In this document: one piece after another, positions 27,197-36,657 of the stretch
How the letters are laid out: the number at the start of each line of letters is the position of its first letter
Position numbering within the stretch: the first letter of the stretch is position 1
From: Methanomassiliicoccaceae archaeon COG_1
Lineage (GTDB): Archaea > Thermoplasmatota > Thermoplasmata > Methanomassiliicoccales > Methanomethylophilaceae
Direction of reading: 5' to 3'
Assembly: GCA_028561875.1 (NCBI GenBank)
Contig: JAQQTI010000004.1
Coordinates: 1 to 64,000, forward strand
DNA length: 64,000 nt
Made by a program: the position numbers and the translations under genes
The notes under the pieces: generated by a model
Databases searched by the model: none
What the model saw: only the letters and a program-made list of their open reading frames with translations
Told to the model about the DNA's origin: nothing

Positions 27197-27946
27197 ATGC
27201 TCACATCTGAACTGCTATCGGGGGCGTACGCCGGGGATGTGAAGGTCGGCATCGGCTGCTGCCCGCAATCGAAGCACGTCGAGGCCAGCGTCCGTGCGAT
27301 GGATAACCCCAACATAATCACGTACGGATCGTCCGAGGCGCTCGCGAGGGACCTCGCCTCCGGGGGGATAGACGCCGCCGTCCGCGGCGACCTCCCCTCG
27401 TCGCACCTCCTCCCCCTGATCAGGGAGGCCTTCGGCCTGAAGGTGCTCGAGAGGGTGGTCCTCATAGACGTCGGGGGCAGGGTGGTGTTCATGGCCCCCG
27501 TCGGCATCGACGAGGGCTATGCCGTCAAGGACAAGGTCGACATGGCGGAGAGGATCGTGAGGCTCGCCGACGGCCTCGGTATGGAGGAGCGGCGCATCGC
27601 CGTCATGTCCGGCGGGCGCTGCGAGGACCGGGGCCGTTGCCCCGCCGTAGACCGGAGCATCGACAGCGCCCTCGACGTCGTCTCCCGCCTCAAGGAAAAG
27701 GGGTACGACGCGTACCACGCGCAGATCCTCATCGAGAGGGCCATCGACGAGGCGGACATCATCCTCGCCCCCGAGGGCATCGCGGGCAACCTGATATTCC
27801 GGGTGCTGCATTTCATCGGCGGGTACGCCACCCTCGGCGCGCCCGTCATAAACTCGGACCGGGTGTTCGTGGACACCTCCCGCGAGAAGACCGACTACAC
27901 CGACGCGCTGGCGCTGGCGCTGAAGCTCGCGGGGATGAGGAAATGA
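27197..27946 (+). CDS. mtxX: MtxX / methanogenesis marker protein 4
   Basis: 249 residues. The sequence matches the MtxX family (phosphotransacetylase-like fold) found in methanogens next to methyltransferase functions: VKVGIGCCPQSKHV, ALARDLASGGIDAAVRGD, VLIDVGGRVVFMAPVGID, a Cys-rich GGRCEDRGRCPAVD loop and LAPEGIAGNLIFRVLHFIGG. Function is unproven; methyltransfer has been proposed. The ATG overlap with QueD (ATGA at 27943) makes it the head of an operon with the preQ0 genes. The stop is TGA. Confidence 0.82.
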   Translation: MLTSELLSGAYAGDVKVGIGCCPQSKHVEASVRAMDNPNIITYGSSEALARDLASGGIDAAVRGDLPSSHLLPLIREAFGLKVLERVVLIDVGGRVVFMAPVGIDEGYAVKDKVDMAERIVRLADGLGMEERRIAVMSGGRCEDRGRCPAVDRSIDSALDVVSRLKEKGYDAYHAQILIERAIDEADIILAPEGIAGNLIFRVLHFIGGYATLGAPVINSDRVFVDTSREKTDYTDALALALKLAGMRK

Positions 27947-28419
27947 GCACGCTGGAGATTGACGGCGGATATTCGGGCATAAGGTTCTCCGCCAGCCATT
28001 TCATCCCGAGGCACGAGAAGTGCTCGCGCCTGCACGGGCACAGCTACATCGTGCACCTGAGGCTGGAGGGCGACATCGGCGAGCAGGGGATGATAATGGA
28101 CTTCGTGGTCCTGAAGAGGAAGCTGCGCGAGATGGTCGATGAGATGGACCACGCGGTGCTCCTACCGGCGCGGTCGGAGGTCGTCAGGATCGACGTCGAC
28201 GGCGAGGGCGTCCACGTGGAATCCCTCGGAAAGAGGTACACGTTCCCTAAGACGGACGTGCGCCTGCTCCCGGTCCCCACCACCACCGCCGAGGAGATGG
28301 CGAAGTACATGGCGGAGAGGATGGCCGCCGAGGCGGAGGTCCCGGCGAACGTCCGCTCGCTCTCCATCGGCCTCGACGAGGAGAGGGGGCAGACCGCATG
28401 GCACACGGTGGTCCTGTGA
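27943..28419 (+). CDS. queD: 6-carboxy-tetrahydropterin synthase QueD
   Basis: 158 residues. It belongs to the PTPS family, converting dihydroneopterin triphosphate to 6-carboxytetrahydropterin, the second step of preQ0 synthesis for archaeosine. Zinc-binding histidines appear as FSASHF and [13 protein letters not shown], and the [24 protein letters not shown] segment (in parts) is typical. It lies in an operon with queC and queE; its TGA overlaps the queC GTG. Confidence 0.93.
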   Translation: MSTLEIDGGYSGIRFSASHFIPRHEKCSRLHGHSYIVHLRLEGDIGEQGMIMDFVVLKRKLREMVDEMDHAVLLPARSEVVRIDVDGEGVHVESLGKRYTFPKTDVRLLPVPTTTAEEMAKYMAERMAAEAEVPANVRSLSIGLDEERGQTAWHTVVL

Positions 28420-29096
28420 AGCGCTGCGTGGTGCTCCTATCAGGCGGACTGGACTCCACGACGGCCCTCGCCCAGGCCATCGCCGACGGCTACGCTCCGA
28501 CGGCGTTGAGCTTCCGCTACGGGCAGAGGCACGCCAGGGAGCTCGAGTCGGCGGGGAGGGTGTGCGAGCACTACGGCGTGGCGCACGCCGTCGTCGACCT
28601 GGACCTGTCTTCTTTCCGCTCCGCGCTCACCCGCAGGGAGATCGACGTGCCGATGGACCGCGAGGGGGGGCCTGACGAGGGGATCCCCGTCACCTACGTC
28701 CCGGCGAGGAACATAGTGTTCCTGAGCATCGCCGCCGGCTTGGCGGAATCGATAGGCGCCGACCGCGTCTACATAGGCGCGAACGCGGTGGACTACTCGG
28801 GCTACCCGGACGACCGTCCCGACTTCCTCGAGGCGTACGAGAGGATGCTGGAGAAGGGCACGAAGGCCGGCGTGGAGGGGCACCCGGTAAGGATCGCAGC
28901 GCCGCTGCTGGACCTGTCCAAGGCGGACATCGTCCGCCTCGGCATGAAGCTGAGGGCCCCGCTGGAGCTGACCTGGTCGTGCTACAACGGCGGGGACAGG
29001 GCGTGCGGCCGCTGCGACTCCTGCCGCATCAGGCTGCGGGGGTTCCGCGAGGCCGGCTTCGAGGACCCCGCCCGGTATGAGGAAGGCGTCAGATGA
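28416..29096 (+). CDS. queC: 7-cyano-7-deazaguanine synthase QueC
   Basis: 226 residues. An ATP-dependent enzyme converting 7-carboxy-7-deazaguanine to preQ0. The PP-loop is [17 protein letters not shown], and the zinc site is [15 protein letters not shown] near the C-terminus. The GTG at 28416 overlaps the queD stop (GTGA). An ATG at 28398 in the same frame is less likely. Its TGA overlaps the queE start. Confidence 0.94.
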   Translation: MKRCVVLLSGGLDSTTALAQAIADGYAPTALSFRYGQRHARELESAGRVCEHYGVAHAVVDLDLSSFRSALTRREIDVPMDREGGPDEGIPVTYVPARNIVFLSIAAGLAESIGADRVYIGANAVDYSGYPDDRPDFLEAYERMLEKGTKAGVEGHPVRIAAPLLDLSKADIVRLGMKLRAPLELTWSCYNGGDRACGRCDSCRIRLRGFREAGFEDPARYEEGVR

Positions 29097-29722
29097 GGGT
29101 CGTCGAGCACTTCTACTCGCTGCAGGGCGAGGGGACGAGGATCGGCGTCCCCACCTATTTCATCCGGGTCGCCGGCTGCTCCCTCAGGTGCGCATGGTGC
29201 GATACGAAGTTCTCCCTCGACCCGGGGGGCGGGGAGGAGATGTCGCTCGACCGCATCATGCGGCTCATCGGCGGTTGCGGGGACGTGTGCCTCACGGGGG
29301 GCGAGCCCCTCGAGCAGGCGGACTCGATCGACCTCCTCCGGATGCTCGCCGAGGCGGGGAAGACCGTGGTCCTCGAGACGAACGGGGCGGCGGACGTCTC
29401 CGCCGTCCCGGACGATCCGCACATCATAATCAGCATGGACATCAAGTGCCCCTCGTCGGGGATGCAGGACCGCATGCTGCTCTCCAACCTGGACCGCCTA
29501 GGGGGGAAGGACCAGCTGAAGTTCGTCATCGCCGACAGGAGGGACCTCGATTACGCCGAGGCCTTCCTCGCCGAGCATGCGGTCGGGGCGAATGCGATAT
29601 TCAGCCCGGTGGGCGGGACCGGCCTGCGGGAGATCGCCGACGAGGTCGTCGCGAGGAGGCTCGGCGTCAGGGTGCTCCCGCAACTCCACAAACTCATCTG
29701 GGGAGACAGGAAGGGGGTCCGA
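29093..29722 (+). CDS. queE: 7-carboxy-7-deazaguanine synthase QueE, CGA-terminated
   Basis: 209 residues. A radical SAM enzyme with the CxxxCxxC motif ([13 protein letters not shown]), GGEPLEQ and VLETNGA. It converts carboxytetrahydropterin to CDG. The family ends a few residues after the [15 protein letters not shown] segment; here the next codon is CGA (29720-29722), not TGA. Continuing would add about 33 residues of Pro/Arg shadow sequence. This is one of the clearest CGA terminators because the C-terminus is so conserved. Confidence 0.92.
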
Positions 29723-29838
29723 CCAGGCGGCCCACCGCCGGACGATGGGGAGGCGAGACGTTCGCCGCGGCGAGCCCCTCGACCGCCCGGAAGGCGGAGC
29801 TCCCGGCGAGGGGTACGGTAGCAAGGGCCCGCGGGAGC

Positions 29839-30174
29839 TCAGGAGAACCTCTTCTCGAGCTCAAGCCTTCTCTTGAAGTCGTCGAGGCACTCCTGCACGG
29901 TGCCGTCGTTGTCGTACGAGACCCTGATCCCGGCGTCCTGAAGGATCTTAAGGCCGTGCGTGCCGATGCCCCCGACGATGCAGGCATCGACCTTGAGGGA
30001 CACGATCGCCTCGGCGACCTTGTAGCCGGCGCCCTGCCCCTCCGCGAACTCGTTCTCCACGACCTCGTAGTCGTAGGTGTCGCGGTCGACGATCAGGAGA
30101 TACGGCGAGTGGCCGAAGTCCTCCCCGACCAGGGAATCGAGGGTGTCCCCCTCGGCAACCACCCCTATCCTCAT
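29839..30174 (-). CDS. NifX/NifB-like dinitrogenase cofactor family protein
   Basis: 111 residues, single-domain Nitro_FeMo-Co family (RNase H-like fold). The pattern is a start like MRIGVVAEG, FGHSPYLLIVD, VENEFAEGQGAGYKVAEAI, CIVGGIGTHGLKIL and AGIRVSYDNDGTVQECLD. In methanogens without nitrogenase these proteins accompany Mrp/NBP35 carriers and are thought to bind Fe-S precursors. The ATG overlaps the stop of the adjacent NBP35 gene. The stop is TGA. Confidence 0.82.
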   Translation of the reverse strand: MRIGVVAEGDTLDSLVGEDFGHSPYLLIVDRDTYDYEVVENEFAEGQGAGYKVAEAIVSLKVDACIVGGIGTHGLKILQDAGIRVSYDNDGTVQECLDDFKRRLELEKRFS

Positions 30175-31079
30175 CAGCCCTTCTCCTGCTGAGCCATCCT
30201 CCGCGCGTCCTCCTCCTTGAACCTGGCGCGCTGTCCGGCGAGGACCTCGGTGTCGCGTTCGACGATGTCGACCACCTTCTGCACGAAAGCCTTGAAGGCC
30301 TTCGCGGCGGCGCTGTCAGGGTCTCTCACGACGATGGGCAGGCCCGAGTCGCCGGACTCGACCACGCCGGGCTCGAGGGGGATCCTCCCGAGGAACGGCA
30401 CGCCCATGTCCTTGGCGGCGGCCTCTCCGCCGCCGCTCTTGAAGATGTCGACGGCCCTGCCGCAGTGGGGGCAGACGAACCCGCTCATGTTCTCCACGAT
30501 GCCGATGACGGGGATGTGGCTCTGCGCCGCGAAGGTGACGGATTTGCGGGAGTCGAGGAGAGCCACCTCCTGCGGGGTGGTGACGATGACCGCCCCGTCC
30601 GCCTTCGGGATGAGCTGCGCGATCGAGAGGGCCTCGTCGCCGCTCCCCGGCGGCATGTCGATGACGAGGTAATCGAGAGGGCCCCACTGCACGTCCTCGA
30701 CGAACTGCTTCACAGCACCCATCTTGACCGGGCCCCTCCACATCAGGGCGGAGTCCTTGTCCGGCAGGAGGAACGCCATGGACATGACCCTCAGGGACGG
30801 GGGGACGTCGACGGGGACCAGCTTCTCGCCCTCCACGGTGAGGCGCTCGTCCTCGATGTGGAACATCTTGGGGATGTTGGGCCCGGTGATGTCCAGGTCC
30901 ATGATGCCGGTCATCAATCCCATCATGGAGAGCGACTGCGCCAGGTTGGAGCTTACGGTGCTTTTCCCGACACCGCCCTTCCCGCTCAGCACTATGATGA
31001 CGTGCTTGATCCGTGAGAGGGTCTCCATGAGTTTGGTGTCGTCTTCGATCTGTTCTGCGCTTAGCATCGGCCCTGCCAT
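30174..31079 (-). CDS. Mrp/NBP35-family Fe-S cluster carrier ATPase
   Basis: 301 residues. A deviant Walker A (VLSGKGGVGKSTVSSNLA), DLDITGPNIPKMF, MPPGSGDEALS and the CxxC cluster site (GFVCPHCGR) identify the ApbC/Mrp family, which carries 4Fe-4S clusters to targets. Methanogens need many such clusters. A minus-strand TATA box (CATTTAACG near 31112-31120) lies about 33 bases before the ATG. Operon with the NifX-like gene downstream (TGATG overlap). Confidence 0.92.
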   Translation of the reverse strand: MAGPMLSAEQIEDDTKLMETLSRIKHVIIVLSGKGGVGKSTVSSNLAQSLSMMGLMTGIMDLDITGPNIPKMFHIEDERLTVEGEKLVPVDVPPSLRVMSMAFLLPDKDSALMWRGPVKMGAVKQFVEDVQWGPLDYLVIDMPPGSGDEALSIAQLIPKADGAVIVTTPQEVALLDSRKSVTFAAQSHIPVIGIVENMSGFVCPHCGRAVDIFKSGGGEAAAKDMGVPFLGRIPLEPGVVESGDSGLPIVVRDPDSAAAKAFKAFVQKVVDIVERDTEVLAGQRARFKEEDARRMAQQEKG

Positions 31080-31260
31080 GATCAGTACTTCCGCCCTCGG
31101 AATCGCGACGTCACGTTAAATGTTGTTGTCCGGGCCCCGGCGACGCCCGACCTTCAGATCGATAGTCGGGCCGACTGCCGGCGGTACCGTACTCGCGGCC
31201 GGAGGGCGTGGAGCGCATAGGGGCGACGCCTAGATATCCACGTCCGCGCATGACCTTCCC

Positions 31261-31689
31261 ATGCCCATAGGCGACCCGCACGGCGGGAATTTTCGGTACA
31301 CGACGGAGGGCCTCCCCGAATCGGTATTCATGGCGAGCGTGCCCTCCCGCGAGCCACGCTCCCTGATGCACTTCTACCGCGACGTCCTTATGATGGACGT
31401 CGTCCTCGAATCGGAGGACGAGGTGTTCATGCGTCGCGGGTCGGCGCGGCTGCGCATCTACCGCTCCGGCTCCCCGGGGATCGACACGGGGATATTCATC
31501 GGCGTGGAGGATCCCTACGACTTCCACCGCCGGATGATCGACGAGGGGGTCCGCTTCGCGCTGGACCCAAAGCGTCTCCCCCTGGGCGTGGCCACCTCGT
31601 TCCTGGACCCGGAGGGGAACACCCTCTACGCGATCGAGACGGGGGCGGAGCCGAAAGACCTTAACGATGCGCAGGGATGCGGCAGGCGA
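31261..31689 (+). CDS. VOC-superfamily (glyoxalase-like) protein
   Basis: 142 residues with the beta-alpha-beta-beta-beta repeat pattern of the VOC fold: SVPSREPRSLMHFYRDVLMMDVV, a short loop with RLRIYRSG, YDFHRRMIDEGVRF and SFLDPEGNTLYAIE. The substrate is unknown. It ends in CGA (31687-31689) immediately followed by TGA, and the A of CGA is the first base of the next gene's ATG. It has a TAGATATCC element near 31230 as a possible promoter. Confidence 0.7.
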
Positions 31690-32276
31690 TGAGAGTAATC
31701 GCGCTCAACGGCAGCCCCCGCGTCGTCGGCAACACCAGCAACATCGTCATGGAGTTCCTGGACCTCCTCAACCGGGACGGCATCGAGACGGAGCAGGTGC
31801 AACTCTACGGGTACGATCTCACCCCCTGCAACGACTGCCGCACCTGCGAGATGCGCGGCGACGGGCGTTGCAACGACGAGTACGACGGTTTCAACGACCT
31901 GCTCGCCCGGCTCCGCGCCGCCGACGGGGTCCTCCTCGCCTCGCCCGGTTACGCCGGGGCGGCGACCGGGGTGATGAGGCTGTTCCTCGAGAGGGCGCAA
32001 CTCACCCTCGCCATGGGCGACAATGCCCTGCGCGGGAAGGTCGGCGCCGCGATCTCTGTGTCCGCCCACGACGGGGCCGAGAGCGCCTACGGCGAGCTGT
32101 GCAGGTGGATGCTCATGAACGAGATGCTCGTCGTCGGGTCGCACCCCCTGCCGGTGTTCAGGGCACTGAACTCCCCCCAGTACGGGGAGGATAAGGGGGC
32201 CATGAAGGGCCTGGAATGTCTGGCCCAGAACATGTCCTGGGCCCTGAGGGGCTTGGCCGGGGAACGGGAACGGTAA
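31689..32276 (+). CDS. NAD(P)H-dependent FMN reductase / flavodoxin-like iron-sulfur flavoprotein
   Basis: 195 residues. FMN-binding loop ALNGSPRVVGNTSNIV, a CNDCRTCEMRGDGRCNDEYD segment with the cysteine spacing of iron-sulfur flavoproteins, and SPGYAGAATGVMRLFLER. This is the NADPH-dependent FMN reductase fold, common in methanogens and probably for electron transfer or oxygen/quinone reduction. Start overlaps the VOC gene stop. The stop is TAA. Confidence 0.8.
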   Translation: MRVIALNGSPRVVGNTSNIVMEFLDLLNRDGIETEQVQLYGYDLTPCNDCRTCEMRGDGRCNDEYDGFNDLLARLRAADGVLLASPGYAGAATGVMRLFLERAQLTLAMGDNALRGKVGAAISVSAHDGAESAYGELCRWMLMNEMLVVGSHPLPVFRALNSPQYGEDKGAMKGLECLAQNMSWALRGLAGERER

Positions 32277-32340
32277 CTGCCAGGGCCCCATGCCGGCCCG
32301 TCTCGGGGACGTCCGCGGCTTCCGACCCGGTTCCGGCCCT

Positions 32341-33060
32341 TCAGAAGAAGTAGAACCCGCACTCGCCGTCGGCGCAGGCCCTGGCCATGGCCTCCATCCT
32401 GTCGAGCGGGCCGGAGTAGCGCCTGACCGCCATCTTGCCATCCTCGGCCAGGGCCGGCCTGAGCTTCTCGATCTCCCCGAGGAGGGCGGGCGCGTCGGAT
32501 GCGGCGTACCTCCTTCCGGACCTCACGCACTCGGGGACGGAGGCCACGATGGGGCATCCCGCCTTCTGCGCTATCTCCGGGAGCCTGCTGTCGTCGGGGC
32601 CGAAGGCCCCGATGCAGCCGCGGCCCTTGTCCCAGGACAGGGGGCACTCGGAGCATATGGCGCCCATCTCGGAGAACTCGACGAGCGTCCACGCGGTGAC
32701 CGCGTCGCCCTTGATCGAGTCCTCGTAGACCTTCTTCGCGGTCGCGTCGTCCAGCTTGGTCAGGTCGACCCACCCGGTGGGGGCGCCCCTCACATAGGGC
32801 CTGAGCCTCTCGGCGTCATCGGCCTTCTTGACCTTCTCCATGTACACGGCGTCGGACTCGGGGTTGATCCTGTTCCTGGCGAAGAACGCCTCCAGGTCGC
32901 CGACCGCCTTCCTCGCGTCGTCGAGGGTGACGACGTCGTCGGAACCCTGGTATTCTACGAAGTCTCCGGCTTTCACGTGGGCTTTCACGAACTTGAGCTT
33001 GAGGTCTCTGCAAGGCGCCTTAGGCGATTCGGTCTCGCAGATCGCGATATTGATCCCCAT
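32341..33060 (-). CDS. Conserved hypothetical protein with Cys cluster
   Basis: 239 residues, not recognised. The N-terminal half is charged and helical and contains acidic turns (YQGSDDVVTLDDARK). The middle has four cysteines in ICSECPLSWDKGRGCIGAFG and VASVPECVRSGRRY, and the end has CADGECGFYFF. The cysteine set could bind a metal or Fe-S cluster. No signal peptide or TM segment. It stands alone between a flavin reductase and a PUA-domain gene, divergent from the latter. The stop is TGA. Confidence 0.5.
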   Translation of the reverse strand: MGINIAICETESPKAPCRDLKLKFVKAHVKAGDFVEYQGSDDVVTLDDARKAVGDLEAFFARNRINPESDAVYMEKVKKADDAERLRPYVRGAPTGWVDLTKLDDATAKKVYEDSIKGDAVTAWTLVEFSEMGAICSECPLSWDKGRGCIGAFGPDDSRLPEIAQKAGCPIVASVPECVRSGRRYAASDAPALLGEIEKLRPALAEDGKMAVRRYSGPLDRMEAMARACADGECGFYFF

Positions 33061-33149
33061 GCGGAGCCCATCGGGGCCGCTGTTTATTATGTTAGCGGGA
33101 GGGCGCGCCGCCGACCCGGTTATGTATGTCGTATGCCTTGCGTGGTCCG

Positions 33150-33641
33150 ATGGCAGACATCAGGATTCGCAAGAGGAAGAGGCTCAGGGAAAAGGAGGCG
33201 AAAGCGCTCGCCGGCGAGCTCGAGGCGTTGCTCGGGGCGAAGGTCTTCGACGAATCCCTCCCCGTCGACAGGGCGGAGAGCACGGACTTCGACCTCATCT
33301 TCGTGGGCAACGACATCCTCGGCCTGATAAAAGACGGCAAGCCCTTCCTCACCGTGAGGGGGGTGCTGAGGTACCGCCCGGAGAGGAGGTTCGTGACGGT
33401 GGACATGGGCGCCGTGCCGTTCATCACCAACGGCGCCGACTGCATGGGCCCCGGCATAGTGGAGGCGGACGACGGGATCTCCGCGGGCGACCTGGTGTGG
33501 ATCCGTGACGTGAAGAACATGGCCTGTCTCGCCGTGGGGACCTCCCTCCGCGACTCCGCGGGGCTGCGCAGCAAGCGGCCGGGCAAGGCGATAATCTCGC
33601 TGAACAACGTCGGGGACAAGCTGTGGAAGGCGGGCGTGTGA
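33150..33641 (+). CDS. PUA-domain RNA-binding protein (MCT-1/Tma20-like)
   Basis: 163 residues. A basic N-terminus (MADIRIRKRKRLREKEAK), a small alpha/beta pre-PUA part and a C-terminal PUA domain (VDMGAVPFITNGADCMGPGIV, SAGDLVWIRD, KRPGKAIISLNNVGDKLW). Archaeal homologues of MCT-1/Tma20 act in translation initiation or recycling. The ATG at 33150 lies about 30 bases after TTATGTATG. Its TGA overlaps the GTG of the HD gene (GTGA). Confidence 0.8.
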   Translation: MADIRIRKRKRLREKEAKALAGELEALLGAKVFDESLPVDRAESTDFDLIFVGNDILGLIKDGKPFLTVRGVLRYRPERRFVTVDMGAVPFITNGADCMGPGIVEADDGISAGDLVWIRDVKNMACLAVGTSLRDSAGLRSKRPGKAIISLNNVGDKLWKAGV

Positions 33642-34954
33642 GCGTCAAGACGGTGCACGACCCGGTCCACGGGAGCATCAGGGTGGACGGGCCATTCCTG
33701 GGGATCCTCGACCGGCACGAGATGCAGAGGCTGCGTGGCACGCGGCAGCTCGGGGCGGGGTACTTCGTCTTCCCCGGCGCGAACCACACGAGGTTCGAGC
33801 ACTGCCTCGGCACATACCGTCTGGCGGGCAGAATGGCGGAGGCCATCGGGCTCTCCAAGGAGGACTCCGACGCGGTGAGGGCGGCCGCCCTCATGCACGA
33901 CATCTGCCACGCGCCGTACTCTCATACCCTGGAGGCGGTCATGGAGGACCGCACGGGCTGCGGCCACATGGAGCTTGCCCGCGACCTGATCATGGGGAGG
34001 GTCCCCTCGCACCGTCCCGAAGACGATGACCTCTTCGGGGGCGAGGAGCCGATATCCTCCCTGCTTGAGGGTGCGGGCATCGACCCCGTCGCGGTCTGCG
34101 AGCTGATCTCCTCCCCGGGCACCACCGAGAGGGAGGAGGCCCTCGACGCCTTCGTCGGCGCGCCGGCGGACCACTTCCCCTCGAAAGACTACATCCATCA
34201 GATCATACACGGCCCGGTGGACGCCGACCAGATGGACTACCTCGTTCGCGACGCTCACTACACCGGGGTGGCCATGGGCAACATCGATATCGATAGGCTG
34301 GTTTCCACCATGGAGGTCTACAACGACCGCATCTGCATACGCCGGGGCGGGGCGCCCGCCGCCGAGGGGCTGATGGTCTCCCGTTCGCTGATGTACACCT
34401 CGGTCTACTTCCACCAGACCGTGAGGGTCCTGGGCAGGATGATCGTCAAGGCCGCCGACGAGTCGGGGCTGGACCTCTCGGACGTCTACCTCTGGGACGA
34501 TGCCGACCTGGAGAAGGCGATCATCGCCCGCGGCGGGAGGCCGTCGGAACTCATCCGTCGGGTGCGCGGCCGGAGGTTCTACCGCCGCGCGGTGTCGGTG
34601 ACCTCCGGCGACACCGACGAGGACCTCGCGAGGATGCTCTCGCATTACTCCCCCTACAATCGGAGGACCGAGCTCGAGGCGGCCGTCGCTGACAAGGCCG
34701 GGCTGGAGGCCTGGCAGGTCGCCATCGATATGCCGGCGCCGTCCACGCTGCTCTCCAAGGTGCAGATCGGGAAGACCGACGTGTCGATCCTGGACGGGGA
34801 CGGCAGGGTGAGACCGCTGACCCGGTCCTCGCCCCTCGCCAAGGCGCTGCAGTCCCGCGACGCCTTCGGATGGTCCGTCGTCGTCGCCTGCCCGGAGGGC
34901 GCGGAGGGCGCCGTCCGCAAGGCGGCCTCGAAGGTCCTCGGCATCGGCCTTTGA
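33638..34954 (+). CDS. HD-superfamily phosphohydrolase
   Basis: 438 residues. Metal-binding motif of the HD domain: TRFEHCLGTYRLAGRM, then AALMHDICHAPYSHTLE, then a distal aspartate in DADQMDYLVRDAHYTGV. This is the dGTPase/COG1078 type; nucleotide triphosphate hydrolysis is likely but the substrate is not shown. The GTG at 33638 overlaps the PUA gene. Its 3' end overlaps the end of the convergent rtcB gene by 11 bases when the CGA stop is used, against about 400 bases under the standard code. Confidence 0.82.
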   Translation: MSVKTVHDPVHGSIRVDGPFLGILDRHEMQRLRGTRQLGAGYFVFPGANHTRFEHCLGTYRLAGRMAEAIGLSKEDSDAVRAAALMHDICHAPYSHTLEAVMEDRTGCGHMELARDLIMGRVPSHRPEDDDLFGGEEPISSLLEGAGIDPVAVCELISSPGTTEREEALDAFVGAPADHFPSKDYIHQIIHGPVDADQMDYLVRDAHYTGVAMGNIDIDRLVSTMEVYNDRICIRRGGAPAAEGLMVSRSLMYTSVYFHQTVRVLGRMIVKAADESGLDLSDVYLWDDADLEKAIIARGGRPSELIRRVRGRRFYRRAVSVTSGDTDEDLARMLSHYSPYNRRTELEAAVADKAGLEAWQVAIDMPAPSTLLSKVQIGKTDVSILDGDGRVRPLTRSSPLAKALQSRDAFGWSVVVACPEGAEGAVRKAASKVLGIGL

Positions 34955-36395
34955 CTACCCCGACCGGCTTGAGCCTCGCCACCTTCGCCGAGAGCCCCGC
35001 GTTGCAGACGACCTCGATGACCTCGCTCACGTCCTTGTAGGCCTGCGGGGCCTCCTCGAGGAGTCCCCTGGTGGAGCCGCTGCGCAGGCTGATCCCGCGT
35101 CCGGCAAGGTCCCTCCTGAGCTCCGCCGCGTCGACCGACTCCACCGCGGCCTTGCGGGACATCCGCCTGCCCGCGCCGTGGCAGGTGGAGCCGAACGTCT
35201 GCTCCATACTGCCCTTCCTTCCCGCGAGGACGTACGTGCCCGTTGCCATGTCGCCGGGGATGAGGACGGGCTGCCCGTGGTCGCGGTACCTCATGGTGAC
35301 CTCGCTCCGGCCCGGGGCGAAGGCGCGGGTGGCGCCCTTCCTGTGCACAAGGACGTCGCGGCCGTGGCCGTCCACGTCGTGCCTCTCCATCTTCGCGATG
35401 TTGTGCGCCACGTCGTAGACGACGTCCATGCCCATGTCCTCGGCGGACCCGCCGAGCACCTCCTCGAAGGACCTCCTCGCCCAGTAGGTGATCATCTGCC
35501 GGTTGGCCCAGGCGTAGTTGGCCCCGCAGCACATGGCGCGGTAGTAGCCCTCGCCGAGCCTCGACGTGAGCGGCGCGCAGGCGAGCTGCCGGTCCGGCAG
35601 GTCGACGGGGTTCGTCCTGAGGAAGACCTCCATCTCCCGCAGGTATTCGGTGGCGATCTGATGCCCGCAGCCGCGGGAGCCGCAGTGTACGGTGATGGTG
35701 ACCGCGCCCGGCTCCAGGCCGTAGGCTTTGGCGGTGCGCTCGTCGAACATTTCGTCAACCACGTCGAGCTCCAGGAAGTGGTTTCCGGAGCCGAGGGACC
35801 CCAGCTCCCCTCTGCTGCGCTTGCGCGGCCTCTCCCCCACCCCCTCCTGGTCGGCGTCGGCCATGCGGCCGCCCTCCTCGGTGACCTCGAGGTCGCGCTC
35901 CCAGCCGTAGCCGTTCTCGATGCACCACTCGGAACCGAGTTCCAGCACGTCCGAGAGCTGTCTGTCGTCGAGCCTGACGAGCCCCTTGGACCCGAGACCC
36001 GAGGGGACGTTCCTGCAGAGGCTGTCCATGAGCGCCCCCATCCTATCCCCGATATCGCCGAGGGTGAGGTCGGTCCTGATTAGGCGGACGCCGCAGTTGA
36101 TGTCGAAGCCTATCCCGCCGGGCGAGATCGAGCCCTCGTAGGCGTCGACGGCGGCCACGCCGCCGATGGGGAAGCCGTATCCCCAATGTATGTCTGGCAT
36201 CGCCATGGAGTTGCCGACGATCCCCGGCAGGGAGGCGACGTTCGCCGCCTGCTGCGGGGAGTTGTCGCCGAGGACGGTCCCGATAAGCGCATCGCTGGAG
36301 TAGATGACGGCGTCGGTCCTCATCCACGGAAACTCGTCCCGCGGGATCATCCACCGGTTGCCGTCTATCTTCTCGAGCCTGCCGTTCCACGCCAT
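34944..36395 (-). CDS. rtcB: RNA 3'-phosphate/cyclic phosphate ligase RtcB, CGA-terminated
   Basis: 483 residues, the family length. It ligates tRNA exon halves with GTP and Mn. Conserved motifs: GFDINCGVRLIRT (Mn-binding Cys), GSLGSGNHFLELD, TVHCGSRGCGHQI, the guanylylated-histidine region GSTCHGAGRRMSR, and the C-terminal VARLKPVGVVKG that always closes the family. Here GGC (Gly) is followed by CGA (34944-34946) and CGA again two codons on. Under the standard code it would gain 131 residues antisense to the HD gene. The ATG at 36395 is preceded by GAGGTG. Downstream of tRNA-His. Confidence 0.96.
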
Positions 36396-36465
36396 CGTAT
36401 GCCACCTCGCGGGCGGCGTTATCCCGAAGGGGGCGTGTGGGACGCGTCGCCAATACAAAGGGAGG

Positions 36466-36540
36466 GGCCGAGGCCGAGATTCGAACCCGAGTCAAGGGAT
36501 CCACAGTCCCCTAGGATAACCAAGCTACCCCACCTCAGCC
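36466..36540 (-). tRNA. tRNA-His (GTG)
   Basis: Minus-strand cloverleaf: acceptor GCTGAGG/CCTCGGC, D arm with GGGTAGCTTGG, anticodon loop with GTG (36502-36504 on the plus strand), T loop TTCGAAT. An extra G precedes the 5' end and the discriminator is C, giving the G-1:C73 pair that identifies tRNA-His. CCA is not encoded. A TATA-like CTTTTATC lies about 32-40 bases upstream. No intron. Confidence 0.95.
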
Positions 36541-36657
36541 ACTTTGTGGACGAGCCATCCGCTCGTCGTAGATAAAAGTTTGGTGAAAACCAGAGGGGCG
36601 GGGAGGCCCGCGGCCGGGGCCGCGGTAAAGCGTTTGCCGAATGCTCTCTCGGACGGT

